Assembly: GCF_027579695.1 (NCBI RefSeq) | Contig: NC_083589.1 | Location: 32,489,335 to 32,553,334 of the forward strand | DNA: 64,000 bases | Origin: Neoarius graeffei | Taxonomy: Eukaryota > Chordata > Actinopteri > Siluriformes > Ariidae | Direction: 5' to 3' | Shown: positions 53,723-64,000 of the stretch, in pieces | How positions within the stretch are numbered: the stretch's first letter is position 1 | Layout: every line of letters begins with the position of its first letter | The notes under the pieces: generated by a model | Seen by the model: the letters and a program-made list of their open reading frames with translations, nothing else | What the model was told of the DNA's origin: nothing | Database searches by the model: none | Made by a program: the position numbers and the translations under genes

Positions 53723-54129
53723 ATTTCTTGTACATTATATACGGAAATCTGATAATAATAGATTAAATTTGATATACAGTACATAAAATCATAGTAGACT
53801 CTTTGTTTGACAACAGGCTGTCTGAAAAGCCAGGAACCAATAAGAATAAATCTATATATGTTCAATTTCGCATTTATTATTTAAAATATATACTCTCTGT
53901 TCACCCTGACATCGGTGAACTTTTTTTTGTGGATTTTGCTCACCATATTCCCTTTGGCTCCTGACTTTTTGGATACCCTATACTGAAGTAATCTGGTAAC
54001 TCCTAAAATCAGACCAGAATCAGAACATACTTTATTCTCCAATATGTTATGTGATCAGCATGATTGTGCCATGGACATCTAACATACAACATAGTGGTGA
54101 ATCTTCCCAGACATTTTCAGCCTAAAAAA
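53723..54129. other. Gene-free stretch
   Basis: AT-rich, nothing recognised. Confidence 0.5.
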
Positions 54130-54736
54130 ATCCCTCCAAGAACACACAGACAATTCATCCAGTAAATCACCTTGATGAACAGCTAAGGAACTGCAAGTTC
54201 AAAGTCCTTCCCATGCCATGTGGCACATAGGGCAGCGCCAATCTCTGTTTTCGTAGCCCTCTCACCTATTAAATAGCTAGGCTTACAGTGGGGGACTCTG
54301 GTAACTGCGAGAGTTTGACTCCCCACTCGCATCTGTATTGCAGTGTGCTTTGTTAGACAGCAGTAGGTACCATTTTTATGATGGCCTTTGGTATGACCCG
54401 ACTGTGAGTAGAACTCGCAATCTCCCGATAGAGAGGTGGACACGCTAACCACTAGGCCAACTTGCAGTGAACTGCAAGTTAGTATTCATGATTCCACCAT
54501 TAGAACGAGACTGGGGGAAAAAAACGCTAAAAAACAATCACCTTGATGACGGCCTTTTGAAATAATGTTATGTGGTCTGATAAGTTGAAAGTGGCATTTT
54601 TGGAAGACTGAGTCCTGTTATATCTGGTATAAAGCTAATACAGAATTTCACAATAAGAACTTCATACCAATGGTGAAATATGGTGGTGGTAGTGTGATAG
54701 TGTGGGGATGCTTCACTGCTTCAGGTCCTGGAGGAG
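54130..54736 (+). pseudogene. Old Tc1-type transposase fragment, split by a SINE
   Basis: Left of the SINE only ITLMNS-type degraded sequence; right of it, SIHDSTIRTRLG matches the second helix-turn-helix of Tc1 transposases, and VKYGGGSVIVWGCFTASGPG matches the block between the first two catalytic Asps. Many stops. A LINE fragment in the other direction begins right after. Family not determined. Confidence 0.6.
54200..54468 (-). repeat. tRNA-derived SINE, second family, copy 2
   Basis: Minus-strand copy of the family at 50248 (head TTGGCCTAGTGGTTAGCGTG on the minus strand), flanked by a perfect GAACTGCAAGTT (54188-54199 and 54469-54480). Confidence 0.93.
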
Positions 54737-55000
54737 AATTTGGGAGTGTTTTGCTCCAGCTTATTGTTCTCTCACCAGGCTTCCCTTGTCCTTTATGAGA
54801 ACCACCATGGTGGTGTCATCTGCATACAGTCATTTGTGTAAAATGAGTAAAGAAAAGGAAAGACTAAGCACCCTTGTAGTGCACCAGCGCTGATTGACAG
54901 TTACAGAACAGGTCCTTTCCATGCAAAACTGTCTCCTGTCATGCTCTAGGCAGATGGTCTTATAGGCAAACTGCAACAGATCCAGATGGGAGCTTGTTTT
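54737..55000 (-). pseudogene. LINE reverse transcriptase fragment
   Basis: Reading leftward: LDLLQFAYKTICLEHDRRQF, then QRWCTTRVLSLSFSLLILHK, and the active-site box YADDTTMVVLIKDKGSLVRE at about 54765-54828. This pattern (LQFAY...; GCVLSPLLFTL...; YADDTT) is that of L2/Rex-type fish LINEs. Several stops; the ends are not found. It differs from the Rex3-like LINE at 9764. Confidence 0.65.
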
Positions 55001-55380
55001 CCTTTGCAAAAATGAACACCAGATGCTCAAAAGAGAGTGAATTATTAGTATACATGTAAATAAAATGATTGAAACAAGTCAACACTGGGAGTAATATAGG
55101 AAAAGAAAAAGAAGTAAACAAACAGAACAAGTTGCCAAACACTACTTTTTTCAATTCCTACTCACATCATGATCTTTTTCCTTTTCCCCCCTTATTATTG
55201 TGTTTATGATGATTGTGTTTATTATTGCACTGCCTCTAGTGGCTGACTGAAGTAATAAAGAGTATTGATCACCAGCCAGGCTGATAACATCAAGTGATGC
55301 ATGGGAGTTACGAACTAAGCAGTTTGCTGCAAGGCCATTTTTGAAATACCGGGTAACATTCAGGTGGGTTTTTTTTTTTT

Positions 55381-55411
<31 letters not shown>

Positions 55412-56171
55412 TTTAGAGAGTTTATTTGGCATTGTGATGTAAGGGGGGAGTATGAGTTGTTTAATCTGTATGCCTGGCTCTATTCAGAATACATGTGGTT
55501 GAGTGAAAGTGAAAACAAGGGATAGAAAAAAATGCGTTACAAATTCTCTGATCTTTCGTAATTACAGTAGATGCTGGGCTTAATTAATAAGTGCAGACTC
55601 ATCCTTTCTCGCCTTTTCACTCCTCCGCCCTAACATCCCTCTGAGACACACACACACACTCCTCCGCTTTGCCTCATCTCCCACTCTCTGGCTCGTTAGA
55701 ACTTTTTCGCTGGTATAAGGATGATTGTTATCTGTGGCGTAACTCCAGGGTAATTATAAGCTTTAATTCTTATGCAGCGCAGGCTCAGACCTGAAGTCCA
55801 GTTGTGAAGTGTGTGTGTGTGTGTGTGTGCGTGCCAGTATGGTTTTATATCTTGGTGTAAAACAATGTACCTGCAAGTATAGGAAAAGGAGGACAGTTCT
55901 GACCTTCTGGGGACATTTGTTTGGTCCCAGCAAGGAAACTTCTTTTTTTTCCAAGCCAAAAGGTTTCCTTCCTACTTCTTGTCTACATTTTGGAAGCTAA
56001 AATGTTCTTTGGTGGAAAAAAGGTGGTGTCTCTAATATCCTATGTTGATACAGGAATATAGCTGAGCAAGCACAAATAAAAGTTTGCATGGAATGAATAC
56101 ACAGCTTGATCTTACAGAGAGATATTAGATATTTCAATTTGCTAAAGTATCGATTGCTGTAGAGGGGCTTA
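55001..56171. other. Gene-free stretch; candidate conserved noncoding block 55540-55800
   Basis: T run and (GT)n at 55370-55411, (GT)n at 55808-55830. The block 55540-55800 (GGGCTTAATTAATAAGTGC, CAGGGTAATTATAAGCTTTA) has homeodomain-like TAATTA words and no repeat resemblance. Confidence 0.3.
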
Positions 56172-56719
56172 CAGTTGCGGTCAGAAATTTACATACACAG
56201 ACATGAATGTCATCATGGGCATGAACGTCATGGTAATATTAGGGTTCAACTGCTCTTTTTCCGAGGACGAATGCTTGTGCAACATACATCTTTACAAGAA
56301 AAAAAAGAATTTGGTGAACAAGTTTCAGTTTATTTTGGGTTTTCTGAAATCAACACAGGATCAAAATTATACAGGGTCAAACATTTACATAAACACACAT
56401 AGATTATTAATTCAGTAGTGCTGAAAGCTTGAAAATGTCTTTTAACTTGTCAAGGTCAAAACATCTTACCTTCCTGTTAGTGATCATGATTGTCTACAGC
56501 TGGTAGCTTCTCTGTGCCAACATAAAAAGGATATGTTTGACAACACAATTTGGATTGTCCAATGTACAGTACAATGGGAGAGTCCAAGTAGCTCAGTGCA
56601 GATCTGAGAAAGAGGATCATAGATTTACATAACTCACAGAACTATGAGTTCTCTTGGAACAATTTCTAGATAACTGCAGATTCCAAGATCATCAGTTCAA
56701 ACAATTGTATTTAAGTATT

Positions 56720-57560
56720 GGTTATTAGGAAGTGTAGCCACTTTGCCAAGCCACTTTGATGGAAGAAGACCCAAACTGTCACCCTCGGCTGAGAGGAAAT
56801 TGGTTCGGATGGTCAGGAACACCCTAGGAACCACCAAGGCACAGGCTTCCCATAAACTGGAAGCTGCTGGAACACCATCAACAGGCAAGCAGTTTTAAAA
56901 TGGACTGAGAGGCTGCCATCCAAGAAAGAAGGCCCTGCTCCAAAATTGACATCTTCAAGCTTGAATAAATTTTGCAGCTGACCACATGAACAAAGAAAAA
57001 GCCTTCTGGAAGAAACCTTTATGGTCAGATGAGAGAAAGATTGAGTTGTTTGGCCACAATGACCAGTGGTACAGAGGAACACTGTATCAACTGTCAAGCA
57101 TGATGGTGGTAGTACCATAGTGGTAACAGTGTCCTCTGGGGCAATTTTGCTACCTGCAGAACTGGTGCTTTGCACAAAGTAGCTGGAATAATGAAGAAGG
57201 AGGTCTAACCTCAGAATTATTCAGCATTACCTCAAACTATCAGCTAGATGGTTGACACTTAGATACAACTGGGTGTTCCAACAGGACAATGGCCCCAAAT
57301 ACACATCAAAGCTGGTCATGGCTGCCGTGAAGGTTAAAACATGTCCTGACCTCAACCCTATCAAAAATATCTGCACTGTGCCTAAAAGTCAGGCCTGTGA
57401 CAGAAAACACACAGATTTGATTGAACTCTACCAATTCCACCAAGAAGAGTGGTCAAATATCCAACCAGAATTCTGCTACAAGCTTCTTGATGGCAACCAA
57501 AAGTGTCTGGCCAAGGTGAAAATTTCTAAGGGACATTTAGCCAAATATGAGGTGTGCTGT
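56720..57560 (+). pseudogene. Tc1 family H transposase, many lesions
   Basis: Pieces in several frames: HTH-linker remains near 56760 (SAERKLVRMVRNTLGTTK-type), WSDERKIELFGHND-type first Asp region near 57030, and an open frame 57252-57560 reading GVFQQDNGPKYTSKLVMAAV-like (second Asp, here WVFQQDNGPKYTSK), CPDLNPIKNICTV and VKISKGHLAKY at the end. Older than the family E and C copies. Confidence 0.7.
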
Positions 57561-57589
57561 ATGTATATTTTTGACCCTGTATTGATTTC

Positions 57590-57962
57590 TTCCATTCATC
57601 CATTATCCATAGCCACTTATCCAGTGCAGGGTCACGGGCAAGCTGGAGCCTATCCCAGCTGACTATGGGCGAGAGGCGGGGTACATCCTGGACAAGTTGC
57701 CAGGTCATCACAGGGGTGACACATCGTGACAAACAACCATTCACATGCACATTCACACCTACGGTCAATTTAGAGCCACAAATTAACCTAACCTGCATGT
57801 CTTTGGACTGTGAAGGAAACCAGAGCACCCGGAGGAAACCCACACAGACACGGTGAGAACATGCAAACTTCACACAGAAAGGCCCCTATTGGCCACTGGG
57901 CTCAAACCCAGAACCTTCTTGCTGTGAGGTGACGGTGTTAACCACTACACCACCGTACCGCC
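57590..57962 (-). repeat. tRNA-headed SINE inserted in Tc1 family H
   Basis: Full-length minus-strand copy with an ATCC-type tail. Flanked by TGTATTGATTTC (57578-57589) and TGTACTGATTTC (57963-57974), a 12-bp duplication with one difference. Confidence 0.93.
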
Positions 57963-58308
57963 TGTACTGATTTCAGAAAACCTAAAATAAATTAAAATGT
58001 GTCCACCAAATTCTTGTTTTAAAATGATTAAAGACGTATGTTGTAGCATCATTGTTCCCCAGAAAAAGAACAGCTCAAATAAATTATTGAAAGCTCAATA
58101 ATTCCACGACATTCATGTCCGTATATATCAACTTCTGACCATAACTGTCCATATATACACATTGGTAAACATTTCGTTGCCACATGATAATGAAATTTAA
58201 GGGGAGGCCTGGATTTCCAGGTAGCTTTTAAAGCAATTGTCTGTGCTGTAGAGTGTAGACCTTGGACATGATATCCAAATAAAATTGCCAAAATTATTGC
58301 TATTATTT

Positions 58309-58668
58309 TGGGTGGCACGGTGGTGTAGTGGTTAGTACGGTCACCTCACAGCAAGAAGGTTCTAGGTTCGAGGCCAGCGAGGGCCTTTCTGTGTGGAGTT
58401 TGCATGTTCTCCCCGTGTCTGCATAGGTTTCCTCCGGGTGCTCCGGTTTCCCCCACAATCCAAAGACATGCAGTTAGGTTGACGTGGGGCGGCCTTGGGC
58501 TGAGGTGCCCTTGAGCAAGGTACCTGACCCCTGACTGCTCCTCTGGTGTGGCTGCCCACTGCTCTGAGTGTGTGTGCATGTGTTCACTGCTTTAGATGGG
58601 TTAAATGCAGGCGATGAATTTCACTGTGCTTGAAGTGTGCATGCGACAAATAAAGGTTTCTCTTCTCT
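58309..58668 (+). repeat. tRNA-headed SINE, tail II
   Basis: Head GGGTGGCACGGTGGTGTAGT, B box GGTTCGAGGCC, body, then the second tail type (CCTTGAGCAAGGTACCTGAC ... AATTTCACTGTGCTTGAAG) and an AAATAAATAAA end. Confidence 0.9.
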
Positions 58669-59155
58669 AAAAAAAAATAAATAAATAAATCACAAAGATA
58701 AAATATAGGAACAGCATCTATAATGTTTAATGTGTAGCATTTATTTAATACAATCATCTTTAAAGACACAACATTCACCAAGTTGCTGGTTTATTAGTTA
58801 CATATTTAGTATACCTTATAAACTGACTCTGGTGTGACTTCCTGTCAGGAGGATAAGGTGTTTCTATATGTAAAGATCTGACACAAATCCTGAATGTATG
58901 TTGGTGTGTAAACACAGTACTGCACTGCTTTTTCCATTGTGGGCAGTTCAGAATATAAGCTGTTGACTTTCCTATCTTTTTTTTTTTCTGAGAATGGAAT
59001 TGCATGTCTGTGTGTTTGTGCAAATGTGTGTGTAGGTGGATATGTGAATGAATGTGAGTGTGTAACGGTTATGTAAAGACCCCTACAATGAACACTTTTC
59101 TGTCTGTGCGGGTGTGTGACAGGGTTTTGATAACGGTTACATAAAGGCCTCATTA

Positions 59156-59223
<68 letters not shown>

Positions 59224-59431
59224 ACACTGTTACTGCACGTTAAGTCTGACAGGTGCACAGCAGGTGAGAATCACTCAAGAAACTGTGTAAGAGTATGAGC
59301 AGGAAGTTTAATGATGACCACAGCTCCAAGCCAGGACCAGACAGGCCAAACCACACAAGTACATGTATGTGTGGTGTATGTCCGTGTGTATGTGTGTGTT
59401 GCTCTGCTAAAAAACTTTGAACCCTTCATTA

Positions 59432-59462
<31 letters not shown>

Positions 59463-59977
59463 TAGTGTGTGTGTGTGTGTGTGTACACACGTCTGTGTGT
59501 GGTATTATCAAAGCCCCTTCTTTTCTAACAGTTGGAAAAAGCATCTCAACACCTGTTCAAGGTTTTGTTTTCCTTCTTGTACTATTTTAGATACAGCTCC
59601 AGTCTGCAGGAGGACTGTTTCTTTTTCATTAAAACAGTTATTACTTTTGTATTTTCTAATTAAAATTCTAATTAATTAAATACTAATGTATTTTCTAATT
59701 AAATAACTCACTTCTATCTATATCACCATACCTCTAACCAGGCAGGTACTAAGGATGCTGTACTTCTAACCAGGCAGGAAACTAAGGATGATTGTATAAA
59801 CAGGGTGTTAGACTCTAACTAACTAGTAAAGCTCATTAATTGGAAAATGCCTACACAGTGGTGGAAGTAAAGTCTTGCCAGAACTGCATCAGCATGAATA
59901 AGGAATATTGCACTTACAATTATATGGAACTACAGGTGGGACTTTCAGTAAAGCATAAAAGGCTAAATATTTAACAG
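58669..59977. other. Gene-free stretch rich in microsatellites
   Basis: (GT)n(GA)n at 59159-59222, (TA)n at 59437-59462, (GT)n at 59464-59484. A short tandem duplication is at 59740-59780 (TCTAACCAGGCAGG twice). No gene. Confidence 0.6.
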
Positions 59978-60561
59978 TTATTCCACAAAATCGAGTCATA
60001 CATGAGCTGATAGATGACGAGGCGCGTAGCACTGAGTCGGCCATAAGCCATGTACGATGAGATTGAGTGGAATAACTGTTTTATTCTATCCACATTCACT
60101 GGATTTTGAGAAACAGAGCATTTTTTATTTTATTTTTTGCAAATTCAATAAATAAAAACTTTACACAAAACATCCAACAAAATCATTTCTGCTTCAGCAG
60201 ACGTCTTAAAAACCTATTGACAGCTGTACAAAGTAACTTTAGTGTTGGGTTTTTTTGATGAAGAATGTAAACAAACCGGCGAAATGACAGGAGTGATTTG
60301 TGAAAAATGCTATAATTATAATAATTCTTGAAAAATAAAAAAATATACATTCTTACCATCAAGTACTGTTATTCCATATTTTATTGCTTTTTTGGGGGGG
60401 GGGTGTTTTCGAGGAGGGTTTTTATTTCATCCTCAGTTGGTTCAGCAACACGCTCCACCATTTTGTTTTTCTCTACTCGTGGTACATGAGTTGATAGCCT
60501 GGTAGTAGAGTAGCCAATCAGAGTGTGCGTTTGCTCATATCCAGTGAATGTGGATAGAATG
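59978..60561 (-). repeat. Repeat family G, copy 2
   Basis: Matches 13607-14117, with an extra ~65 bp near 60195-60260 (ACGTCTTAAAAACCTATTGA) that copy 1 lacks. It keeps the inverted TATTCTATCCACATTCACTG / CAGTGAATGTGGATAGAAT pair and the coding block VAEPTEDEIKTLLEN with its start at 60461. Confidence 0.65.
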
Positions 60562-62200
60562 ATTAAGCTTGTAACACTAATGCATTTAGTGTGATTATAT
60601 ATACGGTATATATTCCACTTTCCCCTAAAACAAACACACATATATAGTATTCTCGATTTTGCAGGGGTGTGAAATACTGTGGTATAAATTACTGCACTGT
60701 TTTAAAATCCAGTGCATTTCTGCCACCCCCTGCCCCCCACCACCTCAACCACATGATCCATCGAAAGATAAAACATTAAGTTTGTTAGAGACGAAGGACT
60801 TCACCCTGCGTTTGATGTATGCTTTTATATTTCTCCAAAGTCTGTGAACATTTTGTCACTGCTTCCTGCTTACAGTTATGACGCACCAAAGAACTTCCTG
60901 AAATGTTTTTGCCTCTTTTCTGTGCTTGTGTGTGCACCTGTAATATGTCTGTATAGATCAATTTGATCTCAGAAATGCCAGTTTGGGCAGAAATTGATGA
61001 TCATTTGATGAATCAGAGCTCTGAGACACTGAGAACCCCTGTTGGAAATTCTGAGTCTGTCCTGTGTCCCTCCAGCAGCATTTCTTCGTATTCAGGAGAG
61101 TTCAGTTCGTAGAGAGACTCTTTGATTTTTTTTAGCTGTGCATAGTGTGAGCGTTAAAAAAGGTACGATTATTCATTTAGGAAACCGGGGAGGTCAAATG
61201 AGCAGAATGGTGGAGATTGAAAATTCTTCGAATCTCTCTCATTATGACTGCCAGTGTGTGTGTGCGCATGTATGTGGTTAGAGGTTTTATTTTTTGCTTC
61301 TGAGAACTTCTTAACTTTCTCATGGTTTCTACCCTTTAACATGCCTGTTGATTAGTATGAACCACTTTTCCTCCCCCAGTAAATATCAACTTCACCTTAC
61401 TGTCAAAAGTCTGATCTCTTTTGTGATCAATTTCATTTTCCAGCTTTTTAATAATTAATAATATTTAACTTGTTTTTTTTATGCCTTCTGTTTTTCTTAA
61501 AGCCTGGCAGTAATTGACACATCACCATGCTTCACCTGCAGTGTGTATGTTCTCCTCTTGTACATGCTTACAAAATGGGGTTCTTCAAGAGTTCTTTAAG
61601 GTTTATTGGTGAATTAAATTTACGAATTGGAGCAATTTCTTGTCCGAAAATGCTGTTCGACATAAAGGGTTCCCTCGTAGAGACAAACAGAAGAAAGATG
61701 CGAAAAGATTTTCTGAAAGACACTTTTATCGAAAGCCATTTATATGTGTGCTAGAACCTGATCTGAGATGACAATTAGAGATTAGAATACCCACAGACTT
61801 TGCAGCATGCAGTATTTGCAGTATAAAGCACATGAACAATATCTGCAAACAGTGCTATGTATCTTTCACCCAGTCCTCTTTCACTTTTGTTCCACTTCGA
61901 ACTCATTTCATCCTACTATTTATTTATTTATTACTTTTGTAATACCCATGATAATCACATCGAAGCCATTTTTTCTAGATTATAATAATTTTAATTATTG
62001 CAATTTGTCAGGAAAAAAAATGCTCCATAAATCTGAACTATTTTATTTCAATTAAGGTATTATTTTAGGCTAACACCCCACCTATCCCACCTAAAAACCT
62101 TGATTTAGTACCTGCTTTACCAAGAGTGCATGCATATATCTGCTCAATCATTTTATCACAGTTAATTATGTGATATTATGTATAATAATTAATAACTTAC
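60562..62200. other. Gene-free stretch; possible conserved noncoding block 60950-61180
   Basis: No repeat recognised in most of it. 60950-61180 (GATCATTTGATGAATCAGAG) could be conserved. A 75-codon frame at 61527-61754 has no domain or splice support and is not called. Confidence 0.3.
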
Positions 62201-62374
62201 TCAAAAGTTGCTCATGAGTTCGAGCAGCAGTTCTGTCTTTAAACAAACTCTCGTGGAATTTCCCTTCTCCAAAAAGGACACCTAAGACTCCTTCATACTG
62301 TATTATCGTCTTACGAAGAGCTACCAGAAAAGGTTTGCTTTTTGCTTGCTGATAATATTCTATATGCAGATGAC
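62201..62374 (-). CDS. Candidate host coding exon (58 codons, symmetrical phase 1)
   Basis: On the minus strand an open 174-bp block is bounded by AG at 62376-62375 and by GTAAGT at 62200-62195 (CTTTTGA/GTAAGT). Upstream of the AG is TTACTAACTAATG, which contains a perfect TACTAAC branch point. Translation begins HLHIEYYQQAKSKPFLVALR and includes TIIQYEGVLGVLFGEGKFHE and ends KDRTAARTHEQLL. Both junctions are phase 1, so the exon is symmetrical. The composition is that of a folded protein and no transposon end is near. I do not recognise the protein. If real, the rest of the gene lies outside the window or in exons I did not see, and neighbouring unique DNA may be intron. Confidence 0.55.
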
Positions 62375-62693
62375 CTGCTCTCACATGGAACATTAGTTAG
62401 TAACAGTGTTTTGTGTCAAGATTAATATTTTTAATAAGTTTATTAGCTACTACATCAGTATAGATAAAAATAAGTGACTCAGTGGGTCCATATTAGGGGT
62501 GTAGCACAAGCGCAAAGTGGGTGGGGCCTGAAGTATTTTTGGTGTGTTTTGTTTTGAGACTGGAAAACATGAGGAAAAGGAAAAAAATGTTTTTTTTTTT
62601 TTTTATTCTGGCTCTGACAATTCCTCAACCTCAGCTACATCACTTGAATTCATATGAACTGGATTAAGAGGAATAATAATAATAATAATAATA
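62375..62693. other. Gene-free stretch with (TAA)n
   Basis: Intron-like; a T run at 62590-62604 and (TAA)n at 62676-62693 next to the SINE. Confidence 0.5.
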
Positions 62694-63080
62694 GGGTGGC
62701 ATGAAGGTGTAGTGGTTAGCACTGTCACCTCACAGCAAGAAGGTTCTGGGTTTGAGCCCAGTGGCCAATGGTGGCCTTTCTGTGTGGAGTTTGCATGTTC
62801 TCCCCATGTCTGCGTGGGTTTCCTCCGGGTGCTCCGGTTTCCCCCACAGTCCAAAGACATGCAGGTTAGGCTAATTGGTGACTCTAAATTGACCGTAGGT
62901 GTGAATGTGAGTGTGAATGGTTGTTTGTCTCTGTGTCAGCTCTGTGATGATCTGGCGACTTGTCCAGGGTGTACCCCGCCTTTCGCCTGTAGTCAGCTGG
63001 GGTAGGCTCCAGCTTGCCTGTGACCCTGTAGAACAGGATAAAGCAGCTAGAGATAATGAGATGAGATGAGATGAGAACAA
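62694..63080 (+). repeat. tRNA-headed SINE, tail I, full length
   Basis: GGGTGGCATGAAGGTGTAGTGG to GATAATGAGATGAGATGAGA, near consensus. Confidence 0.93.
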
Positions 63081-63240
63081 TACATTATTATTATTCGCCA
63101 AAGGTGAAGTGAAATACTGGTGAATAATGATTGAGACAAAATCGAGGTTATTATTCACCAATATTCACCAAGCCTGAGGCGAACAATTGTCTTAGTATAA
63201 ATACACAGGTGATTATTTAAAAAAAAAATAAAAATTGTAT

Positions 63241-64000
63241 TCACATACATGTCAACCCCAAATAAGCGTCACCTGTACTACAGTATCTTAAAATCCTTAC
63301 TTTCTATAAAAAATCCTGAGCAACTACTATCATAACCATGCATAAAATAACTATTAAATCAGCAATAACTATTAAACTGTGATATGTTGCACACTGCATG
63401 AAATCCAAAAATGATTTACACAACTTTGGATTTCACTACATTGTCACTACTAACTTTACTAGGTTGTTTCTGAGGAAAAAAAAAATCTTGGCTGCGTATT
63501 CCTTCTCTTTGTTAAACTTCGCTGATGAAGCTTTGATTTCACATGTTCTTTTAGGTAATACAATCCTGATGCCACAACCTTAACATCCCAATTACAAAGT
63601 GAACAATTGACATAATCACTTCCGAGTTTCGATGGAAGAATAATGCCATCAAACATTTCCATCCATTCTGGAAGAAAACAACCCCCTGATTTTGTCTTCA
63701 GTTGTTTCTTTGGTGGAACTTCCACCATGATTCACCTCACGTGCTTAAAAAATTCGTGCTCAGCCAGAAGGTAACGACTTGCAAAACTGGGAATTGATTC
63801 ATGTTATTCCAGAAATCGAGTAATTCTGAATGTAAATGATAGCGTCTTCTGTGATGTTTACGTACTAAAACTTTGAAATTTTTTTTTTGGGGGGTAAAAG
63901 CATAATTTCCTTAGTGTTTTACCAATACACCTGTATTAATTTCAAATGCCCCAAATCCATACTAAATACGGGTAAACTGTAGGGGTTGACATGTATGTAT
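63241..64000 (-). mobile_element. TIR element with a zinc-finger ORF, reaching the window end
   Basis: ACATACATGTCAACCCC at 63242-63258 is matched in inverse at the right edge of the window (GGGGTTGACATGTATGT, about 63982-63998). The pair encloses a minus-strand zinc-finger frame. The element may end just at or beyond position 64000. The superfamily is not assigned. Confidence 0.6.
63459..63728 (-). CDS. C2H2/BED-like zinc-finger ORF of the TIR element
   Basis: The ATG at 63728 opens MVEVPPKKQLKTKSGGCFLP, a basic leader, then EWMEMFDGIILPSKLGSDYV and the finger CSLCNWDVKVVASGLYYLKE followed by HVKSKLHQ, giving Cys-x2-Cys ... His-x5-His at about residues 42-68. That spacing is typical of fingers at the start of hAT-like or BED-type transposase proteins. 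The frame ends after 89 codons; no catalytic domain is present, so this is a first exon or a truncated remnant. Function not assigned. Confidence 0.5.
   Translation of the reverse strand: MVEVPPKKQLKTKSGGCFLPEWMEMFDGIILPSKLGSDYVNCSLCNWDVKVVASGLYYLKEHVKSKLHQRSLTKRRNTQPRFFFSSETT

Larger units (their letters stand above)
56172..58147 (+). mobile_element. Tc1/mariner element, family H (with a SINE inside)
   Basis: Left CAGTTGCGGTCAGAAATTTA and, from the right, CAGTTATGGTCAGAAGTTGA, each followed by ACATGAATGTC; TA precedes the left end. A plus-strand transposase remnant and a SINE (57590-57962) are inside. Confidence 0.85.

Noticed and set aside
61527..61754. 75-codon plus-strand frame
   Set aside because: No recognised domain, no splice context, and chance frames of this length are common here.

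Overview
This window is vertebrate nuclear DNA, almost certainly from a ray-finned fish. It is AT-rich and intron-like, with many (GT)n, (TA)n and (CT)n microsatellites. It carries tRNA-headed SINEs, at least seven Tc1/mariner families, PIF/Harbinger elements, a Rex3-like LINE and a Ty3/gypsy element of fish type. The commonest SINE, with its tail ending in GATAATGAGATGAGATGAGA, suggests an otophysan fish, possibly a catfish; that species guess is from memory and weak. There are no bacterial features, tRNA or rRNA genes, or CRISPR arrays. No complete host gene is visible. The best candidate for host coding sequence is one 174-bp symmetrical exon on the minus strand (62201-62374) with good splice signals.

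Layout. 1-8.1 kb: a SINE, then a Tc1 element (641-4334) broken by a second Tc1 and by a Harbinger derivative, then two more Tc1 copies separated by (TA)n tracts and a SINE. 8.3-17.6 kb: SINE fragments, the 3' end of a Rex3-like LINE, a ~510-bp repeat with a partial exon, and a 21-bp minisatellite (16.9-17.55 kb). 17.6-21 kb: mostly unique sequence that could hold conserved noncoding elements, then a decayed Tc1. 21.4-22.3 kb: a Harbinger MITE with TAA duplications. 23.0-23.8 kb: the first of three copies of an ~800-bp repeat. 26.1-33.1 kb: a Tc1 copy split by a gypsy element (27700-32989) whose integrase lies upstream of its reverse transcriptase, and which is itself cut by a SINE at the RT active-site box. 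36.5-38.8 kb: a four-level nest of SINE, THAP/YqaJ-type transposon remnant, SINE and MITE. 39.7-41.8 kb: the ~800-bp repeat with a Harbinger-like insertion. 42.8-52.3 kb: a Tc1 element holding a second Tc1, which holds a 4.6-kb two-gene PIF/Harbinger element (44121-48715) and a solo LTR; the outer Tc1 also holds a SINE and a further Tc1. 52.7-64 kb: the third ~800-bp repeat, a LINE fragment, another Tc1, SINEs, the candidate host exon and the start of a TIR element with a zinc-finger ORF.

How the genes work together. Almost every gene-like sequence belongs to a transposon. The Harbinger element is the one system that looks nearly whole. Its DDE transposase is intact at 430 codons. Its MADF/Myb-like DNA-binding partner is open apart from one apparent frameshift in a G6 run. 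Both have TATA boxes, and the element has matching terminal repeats, dense ACGT-type motifs near both ends and a 3-bp target duplication. In this superfamily the MADF protein and the transposase are both needed for transposition. All Tc1 transposases and the gypsy polyprotein carry stops, frameshifts or insertions. Many insertion sites can be reconstructed exactly because the interrupted repeat is also present uninterrupted in the window, which gives a relative order of insertions.
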